From: Pachypanchax playfairii
Lineage: Eukaryota; Chordata; Actinopteri; Cyprinodontiformes; Aplocheilidae
Length of the DNA stretch: 64,000 bases
NCBI GenBank assembly: GCA_006937955.1
Contig: SSNP01000037.1
Span: forward strand, 4,287,098 to 4,351,097
Reading direction: 5' to 3'
A program made the position numbers and the translations under genes. The first letter of the stretch is position 1; each line of letters starts with the position of its first letter. Shown here one piece after another: positions 1 to 14,000 of the stretch. Below the pieces are notes generated by a model, which was not told the origin of the DNA, did not search any database, and saw only the letters and a list, made by a program, of their open reading frames with translations.

Positions 1-3000
1 GTGTGACTGTTCCAGTGTAACTGTTCCAGTGTAACTGTTCCAGTGTGACTGTTCCAGTATGACTGTTCCAGTGTAACTGTTCCAGTATGACTGTTCCAGT
101 ATGACTGTTCCGGTGTAACTCTTCCGGTGTAACTGTTCCAGTATGACTGTTCCGGTGTGACTGTTCCAGTATGACTGTTCCAGTGTAACTGTTCCAGTAT
201 GACTGTTCCAGTATGACTGTTCCAGTGTGACTGTTCCAGTATGACTGTTCCGGTGTAACTATTCCAGTGTAACTGTTCCAGTGTGACTGTTCCGGTGTAA
301 CTGTTCCTGTGTAACTGTTCCGGTGTAACTCTTCCGGTGTAACTGTTCCAGTATGACTGTTCCGGTGTAACTGTTCCGGTGTAACTGTTCCGGTGTAACT
401 ATTCCGGTGTGACTGTTCCGGTGTAACTGTTCCAGTATGACTGTTCCAGTGTAACTCTTCCGGTGTAACTGTTCCAGTGTAACTCTTCCGGTGTAACTGT
501 TCCAGTGTGACTGTTCCGGTGTGACTGTTCCGGTGTGACTGTTCCGGTGTAACTGTTCCAGTATGACTGTTCCGGTGTAACTGTTCCGTTGTAACTGTTC
601 CAGTGTGACTGTTCCAGTATGACTGTTCCAGTGTAACTGTTCCGGTGTAACTGTTCCGTTGTAACTGTTCCAGTGTGACTGTTCCAGTATGACTGTTCCA
701 GTGTGACTGTTCCAGTATGACTGTTCCGGTGTAACTGTTCCAGTGTGACTGTTCCAGTATGACTGTTCCGGTGTGACTGTTCCAGTGTAACTGTTCCAGT
801 GTGACTGTGACTGTTCCAGTATGACTGTTCCAGTGTAACTGTTCCAGTATGACTGTTCCAGTATGACTGTTCCAGTGTAACTGTTCCAGTATGACTGTTC
901 CAGTATGACTGTTCCGGTGTAACTGTTCCAGTATGACTGTTCCGGTGTGACTGTTCCAGTGTAACTGTTCCAGTATGACTGTTCCAGTTTAACTGTTCTG
1001 GTGTGACTGTTCCGGTGTAACTGTTCCGTTGTGACTGTTCCGGTGTAACTGTTCCGTTGTAACTGTTCCAGTATAACTGTTCCGTTGTAACTGTTCCAGT
1101 ATGACTGTTCCGGTGTAACTGTTTCGTTGTAACTGTTCCAGTGTGACTGTTCCAGTATGACTGTTCCGGTGTGACTGTTCCAGTATGACTGTTCCGGTGT
1201 AACTGTTCCGGTGTGACTGTTCCGGTGTAACTGTTCCAGTATGACTGTTCCAGTTTAACTGTTCCAGTGTAACTCTTCCGGTGTAACTGTTCCAGTGTAA
1301 CTGTTCCAGTGTGACTGTTCCAGTGTGACTATTCCAGTGTAACTGTTCCAGTGTGACTGTTCCAGTATGACTGTTCCAGTGTAACTGTTCCAGTATGACT
1401 GTTCCGGTGTAACTCTTCCGGTGTAACTGTTCCAGTATGACTGTTCCGGTGTAACTGTTCCGGTGTAACTATTCCGATGTGACTGTTCCGGTGTGACTGT
1501 TCCGGTGTAACTGTTCCAGTGTGACTGTTCCGGTGTAACTGTTCCGGTGTGACTGTTCCAGTGTGACTGTTCCAGTGTGACTGTTCCAGTGTAACTATTC
1601 CAGTGTGACTGTTCCAGTATGACTGTTCCAGTGTAACTGTTCCAGTATGACTGTTCCAGTATGACTGTTCCGGTGTAACTCTTCCGGTGTAACTGTTCCA
1701 GTATGACTGTTCCGGTGTGACTGTTCCAGTATGACTGTTCCAGTGTAACTGTTCCAGTATGACTGTTCCAGTATGACTGTTCCGGTGTAACTCTTCCGGT
1801 GTAACTCTTCCGGTGTAACTGTTCCAGTGTGACTGTTCCGGTGTGACTGTTCCAGTGTAACTGTTCCAGTATGACTGTTCCAGTGTGACTGTTCCGGTAT
1901 GACTGTTCCAGTGTGACTGTTCCAGTATGACTGTTCCAGTGTAACTGTTCCAGTATGACTGTTCCAGTTTAACTGTTCTGGTGTGACTGTTCCAGTGTAA
2001 CTGTTCCGGTATGACTGTTCCAGTGTGACTGTTCCGGTGTAACTGTTCCGGTGTAACTGTTCCAGTATGACTGTTCCGGTGTGACTGTTCCGTGTAACTG
2101 TTCCAGTGTGACTGTGACTGTTCCAGTATGACTGTTCCAGTGTAACTGTTCCAGTATGACTGTTCCGGTGTAACTCTTCCGGTGTAACTGTTCCAGTATG
2201 ACTGTTCCGGTGTGACTGTTCCAGTGTGACTGTTCCAGTGTGACTGTTCCAGTGTGACTGTTCCAGTGTAACTATTCCAGTGTGACTGTTCCAGTATGAC
2301 TGTTCCCGTGTGACTGTTCCAGTGTAACTGTTCCAGTGTGACTGTGACTGTTCCAGTATGACTGTTCCAGTGTAACTGTTCCGGTGTAACTGTTCCGTTG
2401 TAACTGTTCCAGTGTGACTGTTCCAGTTTGACTGTTCCAGTGTGACTGTTCAAGTGTGACTATTCCAGTGTAACTGTTCCAGTGTAACTGTTCCGGTATG
2501 ACTGTTCCAGTGTAACTGTTCCAGTATGACTGTTCCAGTATGACTGTTCCGGTGTAACTATTCCGGTGTGACTGTTCCAGTATGACTGTTCCGGTGTGAC
2601 TGTTCCGTGTAACTGTTCCAGTGTAACTGTTCCAGTATGACTGTTCCGGTGTGACTGTTCCAGTATGACTGTTCCAGTGTAACTGTTCCAGTATGACTGT
2701 TCCTGTGTAACTGTTCCAGTGTAACTGTTCCAGTGTGACTGTTCCAGTATGACTGTTCCAGTGTAACTGTTCCGGTGTAACTATTCCGATGTGACTGTTC
2801 CGGTGTGACTGTTCCGGTGTGACTGTTCCGGTGTGACTGTTCCGGTGTAACTGTTCCAGTATGACTGTTCCTGTGTAACTGTTCCGGTGTAACTGTTCCA
2901 GTGTGACTGTTCCAGTATGACTGTTCCAGTGTAACTGTTCCAGTGTGACTGTTCCAGTATGACTGTTCCAGTGTAACTGTTCCAGTATGACTGTTCCAGT

Positions 3001-6000
3001 GTAACTGTTCCGGTATGACTGTTCCAGTATGACTGTTCCGGTGTAACTGTTCCAGTATGACTGTTCCGGTATGACTGTTCCGGTGTAACTGTTCCAGTAT
3101 GACTGTTCCAGTATGACTGTTCCAGTATGACTGTTCCAGTATGACTGTTCCGGTGTAACTGTTCCAGTATGACTGTTCCAGTACGACTGTTCAGTGTAAC
3201 TGTTCCAGTATGACTGTTCCAGTGTAACTGTTCCAGTATGACTGTTCCAGTATAACTGTTCCGGTGTAACTGTTCCAGTATGACTGTTCCAGTGTGACTG
3301 TTCCGGTGTAACTCTTCCGGTGTAACTGTTCCAGTATGACTGTTCCGGTGTAACTGTTCCGGTGTAACTGTTCCGGTGTAACTGTTCCAGTGTGACTGTT
3401 CCGGTGTGACTGTTCCAGTGTAACTGTTCCAGTGTGACTGTTCCAGTGTAACTGTTCCAGTGTGACTGTTCCAGTGTGACTATTCCAGTGTAACTGTTCC
3501 AGTGTGACTGTTCCAGTATGACTGTTCCAGTGTAACTGTTCCAGTATGACTGTTCCAGTATGACTGTTCCGGTATGACTGTTCCGGTGTAACTGTTCCGG
3601 TATGACTGTTCCGGTGTAACTGTTCCAGTATGACTGTTCCAGTACGACTGTTCCAGTATGACTGTTCCAGTACGACTGTTCAGTGTGACTGTTCCAGTAT
3701 GACTGTTCCAGTATGACTGTTCCGGTGTAACTGTTCCAGTATGACTGTTCCAGTACGACTGTTCAGTGTGACTGTTCCAGTATGACTGTTCCAGTTTAAC
3801 TGTTCCAGTATGACTGTTCCAGTATGACTGTTCCGGTGTAACTCTTCCGGTGTAACTGTTCCAGTGTGAACTGTTCCAGTGTGACTGTTCCAGTGTGACT
3901 GTTCCAGTGTGACTGTTCCAGTGTAACTGTTCCAGTATGACTGTTCCAGTATGACTGTTCCGGTGTAACTGTTCCGGTGTAACTCTTCCGGTGTGACTGT
4001 TCCGGTGTGTCTGTTCCAGTATGACTGTTCCAGTACGACTGTTCCAGTATGACTGTTCCAGTACGACTGTTCAGTGTAACTGTTCCAGTATGACTGTTCC
4101 AGTACGACTGTTCAGTGTAACTGTTCCAGTATGACTGTTCCAGTGTAACTGTTCCAGTGTGACTGTTCCAGTGTAACTGTTCCAGTGTGACTGTTCCAGT
4201 GTGACTATTCCAGTGTAACTGTTCCAGTGTGACTGTTCCAGTTTGACTGTTCCAGTGTAACTGTTCCAGTATGACTGTTCCGGTGTGACTGTTCCGGTGT
4301 GACTGTTCCGGTGTAACTGTTCCAGTATGACTGTTCCAGTATGACTGTTCCAGTGTGACTGTTCCAGTGTAACTGTTCCAGTGTGACTGTTCCAGTGTAA
4401 CTGTTCCAGTATGACTGTTCCAGTATGACTGTTCCAGTATGACTGTTCCAGTATGACTGTTCCGGTGTAACTCTTCCGGTGTAACTCTTCCGGTGTAACT
4501 GTTCCAGTATGACTGTTCCGGTGTAACTGTTCCGGTGTAACTGTTCCGGTGTAACTATTCCGGTGTGACTGTTCCGGTGTGACTGTTCCAGTATGACTGT
4601 TCCAGTATGACTGTTCCGGTGTAACTGTTCCAGTATGACTGTTCCAGTATGACTGTTCCAGTATGACTGTTCCAGTACGACTGTTCCGGTGTGACTGTTC
4701 CAGTATGACTGTTCCAGTATGACTGTTCCAGTATGACTGTTCCAGTATGACTGTTCCGGTGTAACTGTTCCAGTATGACTGTTCCAGTACGACTGTTCAG
4801 TGTAACTGTTCCAGTATGACTGTTCCAGTATGACTGTTCCGGTGTAACTCTTCCGGTGTAACTGTTCCAGTATGACTGTTCCAGTATGACTGTTCCAGTA
4901 TGACTGTTCCAGTATGACTGTTCCGGTGTAACTGTTCCAGTGTGACTGTTCCGGTGTGACTGTTCCTGTGTAACTGTTCCAGTATGACTGTTCCAGTTTA
5001 ACTGTTCCAGTGTAACTCTTCCGGTGTAACTGTTCCGGTGTGACTGTTCCAGTGTAACTGTTCCAGTGTGACTGTTCCAGTGTGACTGTTCCAGTGTAAC
5101 TATTCCAGTGTGACTGTTCCAGTATGACTGTTCCAGTACGACTGTTCAGTGTAACTGTTCCAGTATGACTGTTCCAGTATGACTGTTCCGGTGTGACTGT
5201 TCCGGTGTGACTGTTCCAGTGTGACTGTTCCAGTATGACTGTTCCAGTATGACTGTTCCGGTGTAACTGTTCCAGTATGACTGTTCCAGTACGACTGTTC
5301 AGTGTAACTGTTCCAGTATGACTGTTCCAGTACGACTGTTCCGGTGTGACTGTTCCAGTATGACTGTTCCGGTGTAACTGTTCCAGTGTGACTGTTCCAG
5401 TGTAACTGTTCCAGTATGACTGTTCCAGTATGACTGTTCCGGTGTAACTGTTCCGGTGTAACTCTTCCGGTGTAACTGTTCCAGCATGACTGTTCCGGTG
5501 TAACTGTTCCGGTGTAACTGTTCCGGTGTAACTATTCCGGTGTGACTGTTCCGGTGTAACTGTTCCAGTGTGACTGTTCCGGTGTAACTGTTCCGGTGTG
5601 ACTGTTCCAGTGTGACTGTTCCAGTGTGACTGTTCCAGTGTGACTATTCCAGTGTAACTATTCCAGTGTGACTGTTCCAGTATGACTGTTCCAGTGTAAC
5701 TGTTCCAGTATGACTGTTCCAGTATGACTGTTCCGGTGTAACTGTTCCGGTGTAACTCTTCCGGTGTAACTGTTCCGGTATGACTGTTCCGGTGTGACTG
5801 TTCCAGTATGACTGTTCCAGTGTAACTGTTCCAGTATGACTGTTCCAGTATGACTGTTCCGGTGTAACTCTTCCGGTGTAACTGTTCCAGTATGACTGTT
5901 CCGGTGTAACTGTTCCGGTGTAACTCTTCCGGTGTAACTGTTCCAGTATGACTGTTCCGGTGTAACTGTTCCGGTGTAACTGTTCCAGTGTGACTGTTCC

Positions 6001-7421
6001 AGTATGACTGTTCCGGTGTGACTGTTCCAGTGTAACTGTTCCTGTGTGACTGTTCCAGTATGACTGTTCCGGTGTGACTGTTCCAGTGTAACTGTTCCAG
6101 TGTGACTGTGACTGTTCCAGTATGACTGTTCCAGTGTAACTGTTCCAGTATGACTGTTCCAGTATGACTGTTCCGGTGTAACTCTTCCGGTGTAACTGTT
6201 CCAGTATGACTGTTCCGGTGTAACTGTTCCGTTGTAACTGTTCCGGTGTAACTGTTCCGGTATGACTGTTCCGGTGTGACTGTTCCAGTATGACTGTTCC
6301 GGTGTAACTGTTCCGTTGTAACTGTTCCAGTGTGACTGTTCCAGTATGACTGTTCCGGTGTGACTGTTCCAGTGTAACTGTTCCAGTGTGACTGTGACTG
6401 TTCCAGTATGACTGTTCCAGTGTAACTGTTCCAGTATGACTGTTCCAGTATGACTGTTCCAGTATGACTGTTCCGGTGTGACTGTTCCGGTGTGACTGTT
6501 CCGGTGTGACTGTTCCGGTGTGACTGTTCCGGTGTAACTGTTCCAGTGTGACTGTTCCAGTGTGACTGTTCCAGTGTAACTGTTCCAGTGTGACTGTTCC
6601 AGTGTGACTGTTCCAGTGTAACTGTTCCAGTATGACTGTTCCGGTGTAACTGTTCCGGTGTACTGTTCCGGTGTAACTGTTCCAGTGTGACTGTGACTGT
6701 TCCAGTATGACTGTTCCAGTGTAACTGTTCCAGTATGACTGTTCCAGTATGACTGTTCCAGTATGACTGTTCCGGTGTAACTGTTCCGGTATGACTGTTC
6801 CGGTGTAACTGTTCCGGTGTGACTGTTCCAGTGTAACTGTTCCAGTATGACTGTTCCAGTTTAACTGTTCTGGTGTGACTGTTCCGGTGTAACTGTTCCG
6901 TTGTAACTGTTCCAGTATAACTGTTCCGTTGTAACTGTTCCAGTATGACTGTTCCGGTGTAACTGTTCCGTTGTGACTGTTCCAGTATGACTGTTCCGGT
7001 GTGACTGTTCCAGTATGACTGTTCCGTTGTGACTGTTCCGGTGTAACTGTTCCGGTGTAACTCTTCCGGTGTAACTGTTCCGGTGTGACTGTTCCGGTGT
7101 GACTGTTCCAGTATGACTGTTCCGGTGTAACTGTTCCGTTGTGACTGTTCCAGTATGACTGTTCCGGTGTGACTGTTCCAGTATGACTGTTCCGGTGTAA
7201 CTGTTCCGTTGTAACTGTTCCAGTGTGACTGTTCCAGTATGACTGTTCCGGTGTGACTGTTCCAGTATGACTGTTCCGGTGTAACTGTTCCGGTGTAACT
7301 CTTCCGGTGTAACTGTTCCGGTGTGACTGTTCCGGTGTGACTGTTCCAGTATGACTGTTCCGGTGTGACTGTTCCAGTATGACTGTTCCGTTGTAACTGT
7401 TCTGGTGTAACTGTTCCGGTG
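1..7421. repeat. 14-bp minisatellite array (about 530 units)
   Basis: The stretch is built from a 14-base unit of the form GTGTAACTGTTCCA, with variants at a few positions (GTGTGA, GTATGA, GTACGA, GTTGTA, CCGGT instead of CCAGT). A 13-base unit lacking one C recurs (for example near 3189, 3680 and 4069). A GTGACT expansion recurs near 807, 2110, 2343, 6104 and 6692. The left edge lies outside the window and the right edge is at about 7421. Because 14 is not a multiple of 3, three units give 14 codons. The minus strand of the common unit has no stop, so it yields open frames of hundreds of codons that are by-products of the repeat. Confidence 0.97.
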
Positions 7422-7570
7422 CCATGCCTCCGGCGGGGGTCAGTGAGAGCCACACGCCTCTGTTGATGAGGGGGGGGGGCGGGCGGGCCCATGGCCGGAG
7501 GTGAACCCCACCAGGACGCAGGCACTCCACCGCGCCAAAGCACTGGGGAGTAACCCTTATTTGCACCAAA
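7422..7570. other. GC-rich unique flank of the minisatellite
   Basis: Non-repetitive GC-rich sequence with a run of Gs (about 7470-7488) broken only by single Cs, which could form a G-quadruplex. The longest minus-strand repeat frames begin in or just beyond this flank. No coding similarity is recognised. Confidence 0.5.
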
Positions 7571-9429
7571 TTTGCTAAATACTCTGTGCTGCTGTAGATT
7601 TAACATGTAAGGTTATAATTACATGATTATAATAATAATACATTGTGATATAGCAGTCTGAGGCATGAAAGTCCAGGGCTGGAAATGAATCCCACTCCGG
7701 TCCTGTTCACAGGGGTTCTGATGATGTCCAGAAGTCTCTCTGTATCAGCACTAGAAAGCAGCTCTGGCGAGCAGTAGGCTCCAGACCCTCATTCTTATGA
7801 CCGAACATTTGACTGACTGCTCTCAATCATGCATGATTTTATAATAAACCTCTTTTCTTTTTTAAATTCACTCACCTAATTCGTTTGTAACCAAATTCTT
7901 CATTAACAACTGGCATCACAAACAGGATCCCCATCTGATGGAGGGAGAACTGAACCGACTAGAGCTGTAGTCAACCAAAGAAATGCTAGTCGACCAAAGT
8001 CCTGTCCTGTGCAACGATTAGTCGACTAAAACAACACAATGTTTGGCATTCTGAATATTTATTAAACAATTGTCATAGAGCATTTATAAAACAACAAAAA
8101 AACAATAATACATAAAACTATAATAGTACAATTCTTTGAAAATTAGGTGTTTTTTTAACTGCAAAGTGAGGCGTTCTGTCCGAGGTCTATAGTGACATCA
8201 TCACACACCTGATCACACCGCACGCTACAAAAACTAGAACTGCTAAAACTTATGGACATTTTGTCAACTACATCCAAAACAAGTAGCGTTCTAACTGAAT
8301 CCAGTAAAACTACCTGTATTCCTACTGAGAGTGTTGTACTGACAGACAGGTGTGAACAGGTTCCTGAGTGTTCTCCCGTGTGCTTTAAATAACCTAAATT
8401 AAAGCATTAAATGTTGGGGATCAAACATAGGCTAATTATATTTAGATTACAGTAATATATAACTGCTTATAAAGGAAGAAATATCACGGAGGAAATCAAT
8501 GAAAATGTCTTTATTGGAGGAAAAACAAACTATGTAACTGATTGACCAATGAGAATGTCAGTCAACCAAGACAACATCGACCGATTAGTCAACTAAAGAA
8601 CTTACCCTGACAGCCAAGGAACCGATTGGTCAGGGTGAGACAGCCTGGGGTTTTCAACTTATCTTTGTCTTTTTTCTCACCTCCAGTGCTGGAATTTATG
8701 AGCCTAATCTCACAATGGGTCTGATGAGTTGAATTATAACCCTTGAACTGTACTTGTCCCTGGGGGCAGAGGGGCAGTGAGGTTTTGTGATACCCTCCCT
8801 GTGCAGATGAAAAAGCCTGAATCTGCTAAGAACCGGGTCACATTTAGCAACAGGTGCTAGTTAAAAGATATTAGCCTGCTGGAAAATCCTTCACACGGCT
8901 GTGAAGGTCACCACTGATTGTGGGATAGAATTTGTTGGAAAACTAAAGTATTTTTCAAGCCCCACAGAGACGTCTGTGTGCGTACGAAAGGTGACATCCG
9001 CCTGTTTTGGCAGAACAGGTATCTGAAAAGGGTCAAAATCTCAGCCTCTGCTCAGGAGGAGTAATTTTTACTTCTAAAACAGTACCAAGTACATGTCTAA
9101 ATGTATTTGTATGTGTTTAAGTGTGTTTTAATATGTTTGAATGTGTCTGTGTGGTGTTGGTGCATATATGTGCTGGCACAGAGTTTCTACCAGTCTGGAG
9201 AGATAACAGCTGTAAATCAAACAAAAGGGAAGAAAATTAGGTGCTTCAATAAAAGTGATGGATTTACCAAGACTCAATTATCTATTCACAATGGTTCCAA
9301 ATAGACCACCATCAGACTGCTTTAGATCTCTGGACTCCTCCATTTCTAAAAAACCTCCCCATATTTGACTTAACACCTTACAGAGGCCCAAAGACAGTGG
9401 AGGATTAGACCCTAACTTACATCACTATA
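7571..9429. other. Intergenic DNA, no gene seen
   Basis: AT-rich intergenic sequence. Apart from the hAT-like repeat at 7958-8600, I see no coding signature, RNA gene or tandem array here. Confidence 0.5.
7958..8600. repeat. Possible non-autonomous hAT-like element
   Basis: Both ends carry variants of the motifs AGTCAACCAA and CGATTAGTCGACTAAA (left about 7968-8030, right about 8550-8598). TAGTCGACTA-type ends are common in fish hAT-derived repeats. The interior is AT-rich and non-coding. I could not define exact terminal inverted repeats or a target-site duplication, so the limits and class are tentative. Confidence 0.3.
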
Positions 9430-9800
9430 GCTTGCAGTGTTGTTTCTGGGTTTGCAGGGTTGGGGGCGGTCGTGGATCAGGCGATAGAGCAGGTCATCTA
9501 GCAACCAGAAGGTCACTGGCTCAAAGAGAAAAAGATCACCTGGCCGTTGTGTCTCTGCAAGACACCCAACCCACCTTGCCTGCTTGGTGGTGGCTGGAGG
9601 GCCCGGCAGCACCAGCGTCTGGCAGCATGCGCCCCAGGACAGCCGTGGCTACATGTGTGTAGCTCATCATCACCAAACATGTGAGTGTGTGTGTGTGTGA
9701 ACGGGTGAATGACAAAAAATGTAGTGTGAAGTGCTTTGGGGGTTGTAGGACCTGAATAAAGCGCTATACAAGTACACGCCATTTACCATTTGTGTGGGGC
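9430..9800 (+). repeat. SINE-like repeat with L2-type tail
   Basis: The left part has a tRNA-related phrase (GCAACCAGAAGGTCACTGG). The right part ends with AGTGCTTTGGGGG and AATAAAGCGCTATACAAG followed by GCCATTTACCATTT, the type of 3' tail shared by many fish SINEs and L2-clade LINEs. A short (TG)n tract lies at about 9684-9700. Overlapping short frames on both strands are not genes. Confidence 0.5.
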
Positions 9801-10136
9801 GCAGAAGGAGACACAGGGAAGTCAAAGGGCTGTTACCGTCTCTCTAATTTTATTAAGGTCCAGGCGGGGCAAAGATTAATCAGACAAAACACATTCACAG
9901 GTACCAGAGAAGTCTGCCAGAACATTTGGCAATGATCTAACAATTGCTGGTTGCATACATAGTCTGTGATGGGGTGTGCTAGGATGGCCCGACACGCACC
10001 CACCCTTAAAAACAGATGTTTTTATCCATACAATGTATGTCAGGACATCTCGAACTAAGCAAAAAAAATTCCCAGAATTGATAGGTGTGAGGACAAAACT
10101 GCAGATAGTTACACAAGTTGTTATTCATTTATTTAT

Positions 10137-10190
10137 AAATGTTATATTTACTAACTACAGTTAAACATTTAGTTAGTAAATGTAACATTT
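10137..10190. repeat. AT-rich inverted repeat (hairpin)
   Basis: Twenty bases at 10137-10156 are the reverse complement of 10171-10190 with one mismatch, separated by a 14-base loop. It may be the core of a small palindromic MITE. No flanking duplication was found. Confidence 0.55.
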
Positions 10191-10844
10191 ATTTATTTAT
10201 TTTGGCAAGCTAAATATTTAATTTGAAGTTAAATGTTTATTTTACAAAATAAATATTTAGTTTGAAAATTAAATATTTAATAATGAATAACAAGGTGAAA
10301 ATAAGCTAAATAACCAAAAATATTACTGTTACTTTTTGACTGTGTAACTTTACAAACGGCACCCCATATGCATCTTACAAAACAGTAAGATTATAAACGT
10401 CTCAGATTGGAGTAGAATCAAATACTTGGAACATAAATTAGAAGGAACAGACTTTATTACATTCGACATCTTGGTCCTACAACATGGAATAAACAGGAAG
10501 AAGTTTCTAGAATATCAACAGATTAAATCTATGGCAAACAAATTTAATTACAAACACCTATAAGAGTGGTGCCAGTCTTTAATCTTAAAATCCTAAAATG
10601 AATATTTAAAATAAACACTTTCTATTAGAGAGTCTCTTATGAATCAAGCAGGGACAGAGAAAGAACCCCTTCTGTTTGTCATAGGAACACGATCGAGCTA
10701 TCTGCTATCGACAGTTCGAGTCTGCACGTTGTTTCTGCCATCAGCTGCTTCTGCCTGTAGATTTCTGTCCAGTCATTGTGCGGGTGAAGTTCAGTGGCTC
10801 CGCTCATCAAACCCATTTAACACCACAGTTTGATACCAAACAAC

Positions 10845-11025
10845 ATGAAGGAGACAGCGGCCAAGCGGCGGGACAAAGCGGGTGGCCGGGACCGGGACTC
10901 CAAATCTGAGAAGTCCAAAGAACCGAAGAACGCGGGCCCCGAGCCACAAGACGTGGAGATGCCGGAGGAGGATGTGGCTAACGCAGCCAAGCATCCGAAA
11001 GAGCTGGACAGCCAAACACTGGAGG
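10845..11025 (+). CDS. psmd3: psmd3 exon 1
   Basis: Codons 1-60 plus one base. Lys/Arg/Glu-rich tail containing PQDVEM, which is conserved in PSMD3. Donor GTAAAA. Confidence 0.93.
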
Positions 11026-14000
11026 GTAAAACCGGCTACATGAATCTATTCGAACCGAGTACAGGACCTGAGACTGGGCCAAGTTCACTGCTAGACCCAG
11101 TACCGAGAAAAACGGTTGTTGGCGTGTTAGCATAAAGCTAACTGTCGGTGGACGTCTGATAAACAGAGACAGCATGTCTCATGTAGAACTGTTCAGATAA
11201 GACCTGAACCAGCCAAGGTCCAAACCCAGATATGCAGAGATCTGACCCATTCTCACCTTTATAAAAAAAATGAATAACATCTTACAAATGAGTGAGTGTA
11301 GTTGACCCAGTTTATTCTTGATCTGGGGTCCAGAATGGACCCAGTAATGTCTGTGGTTTGCCATGTAGACCTGGTCTAAGACTCCACAGACTGACTGAAT
11401 CAGGGCGGATCTAACAGCAGCTCAGGGGTTATCAGAGTCTCCTCAGGTCCAAAATATCTGATGTCTCATTTGAAAACTGTTTTAATTCCAGAAGATTTGA
11501 GTGTTAGATGAACTTCTCAGTAGCTAAAGTCAGTGTTTATCTTCATCACCTCCTCCTCAGACATCAAGGAGCACGTCAAGCAGATCGAGAAGGCCGTGTC
11601 AGGAAAGGAGCCTCGCTTCGTCCTGCGTGCCCTTCGAGCGTTGCCATCTACAAGCCGACGTCTCAACGCCAACGTGCTCCATAAAGCCATCTCTGGCTTT
11701 TTCACCAACAACGCCACCACCAGAGACTTCCTGCTGGGCTTCCTGGAGGAGGTGACATCACACAGCAGCAACACTTCCCATTGCTCATCAATAATGAGAC
11801 ATTTTAGAATATTTTAGAATTGTCTTTTTAAAGGAACCTGAAGAAAAATGGGTTGAAACAGTCTAAAAGCGACAAACTTTATTTCTGAGGTTTATCAGTA
11901 GTTTTCTGATCAGATAATTCATATTGATCATCCTGTGTGTGTCTCAGCTGATGGAGATGGCTGATGGAGATGTTCAGTTTCGTCCGAGGACGGGGAAAGC
12001 AGCATCAGCTCCTCTGCTGCCAGAGGTGGAGACGTACCTGCAGCTGCTGCTGGTGATTCATTTGACCAACAGCAAGAAATACACTGAGGTAACTCATAGA
12101 GATGAATCGATCTGATACTAATATCTGTATCAAGAAAATTCTAGATCGGGTATCGATGACAATGAGCTTGATCCATAGAAACAGATCTATTCAGTCTAAT
12201 TCTATCATGTGCGCTGTTAGTGACGTCATGCGCCAGTGCTACGCTGTGCAGAGCGACTCAAATTGATTTCAAAAGGGAGCGAGCAAAAGCACCAGCCATG
12301 TGGAACGTTTTCACATCATCTCAGCCTCTAAGGGCTGGACGATATATGGAGATTTGTAACAATATTGAGAATTTTTCATAAATGATATAGAAAAATGAAC
12401 TATCGTTTTCTTGAAATGGCTTGTTTTGAGTTGAAATTACAGCAGAGTCGCTGCTGTCCTTGTTCCCTTCTTCCCTGTCTGTCTCGCACACGGCTCCGCC
12501 TCTACGGTGCAGCTGAGCAGCCTGTTTGTACCAAGCTGAGACTTCCTCAAACACACACACACACACGTGTGTCCTGTTGCTAGCGACAGCCTCACATCAT
12601 GTCACATACAAACGGTGGAAAATGAAGATAGTGGCTCACTGATTTGGAGGTTTTGGATGAAAAACAGAAACTTATATTCTACAGAGTCCGCCGAAAACAC
12701 GTCCCGAACAAAAGTTTGAGCACACGAACATGTAACGTCTTCCAGCACTTACAGCAGCAGCATAAAGCTGCAGTGTGTCAATCATAACTCAGACAGTAAA
12801 ATCTCCTTCAGCCTTCCATCCTGAAACAGGCAGAACTTTCTGACCCGTTTGGTCCCATATGAGCAGAAAAACACAAAGCTTCATACGGGTAGTTAGGCTA
12901 AATATAAGCTCTACTAATCCGAAATTATTTCGCAAGAAAAGTTTGACACAAAACCTGTGCAGCAGATGTGAGAGAGTCTCTCTGCCGGTGTTCTGAACAC
13001 CGACGTGTAGATCAACAGGACAGAGTCTTTATCAGCTCATTTCTCATATTTACACAAAAACATTTGAACAGAGAGACAAACAAGAGGACAAGTCTTCAGT
13101 AGAGACAAAACTTTATAATATGTCCTGTGCTGAGTTGTTTTTAGTTTTGCTCATTGGATCTTTTGTATTTACTGTAATTTTGTTTTGGTCTTGAAAAAGT
13201 ATTTTTTATTCATTTTGTTTTAGGAAAGTTTCATTTATTAAGCAGCTATTTCAATTTTAGTGAACTGTTTTAATGCACGTGTGCTGCTAGTTTGTAATAT
13301 TGCATTTAACACTCAAGGCTGTAAATTACAACTGTGTCTTTGTTTACTACTTAAAAAAAATATATATATATATATATATCGCATATGGAGATGTGAATTT
13401 TGATTCATATCTCCCAGCCCTAACCACAGCCAACACATTCCCCTGCTACGTGCAATATTTGAGGAGGTAATCAAGCATCTACAGAGATTTCACCCCAAAG
13501 AGCACACGGAGTTCTATCAACGAAATAAACAAAAGGGAGGCGACATGAAGTAGTTAACTTTGAAAGAGGTGAAAAGTTTCCTCAACAACAAAAATTACAG
13601 AGAGGATACTGAACTTTATTGTCAGTTGGTTGTTCCAGTTACGGGATTCCAGCTGCTAATTAAAAAAAATTTGATTTGATATGCCTTAATTTAATTACCT
13701 GGAGCTGTGTTTTTCTGTATCAGATCGATATCGACAGATACTAAACCTCTGATAGAAAATAGGCGATTTCACCAAAAACTCATTTTTCTGACAGAAAAAT
13801 AGAGAAAACGAGCTTTTTGTGAAAAGATAAATAAATAAACAGTGTTTTATTGACACCTTCTGGTTGATCCAGGTGGGAACCGCTCATCTGACGCATCTGA
13901 GTCAGGTGCACTAAAATCACATGACTCGGACCGTCTGTTAAAATGGAGGTCTCTTGATTGTCGTCATTTCTTTCTATCCAAACGTTTGCAACCGTGACAC

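Noticed and set aside
4205..7606. 1,133-codon minus-strand open frame (and those at 1329-2453, 5299-5487 and 5644-7569)
   Set aside because: They arise from a 14-bp unit with no stop on that strand. The protein is a pure 14-residue repeat that shifts with unit errors, with no codon-level constraint. Overlapping frames are equally open.
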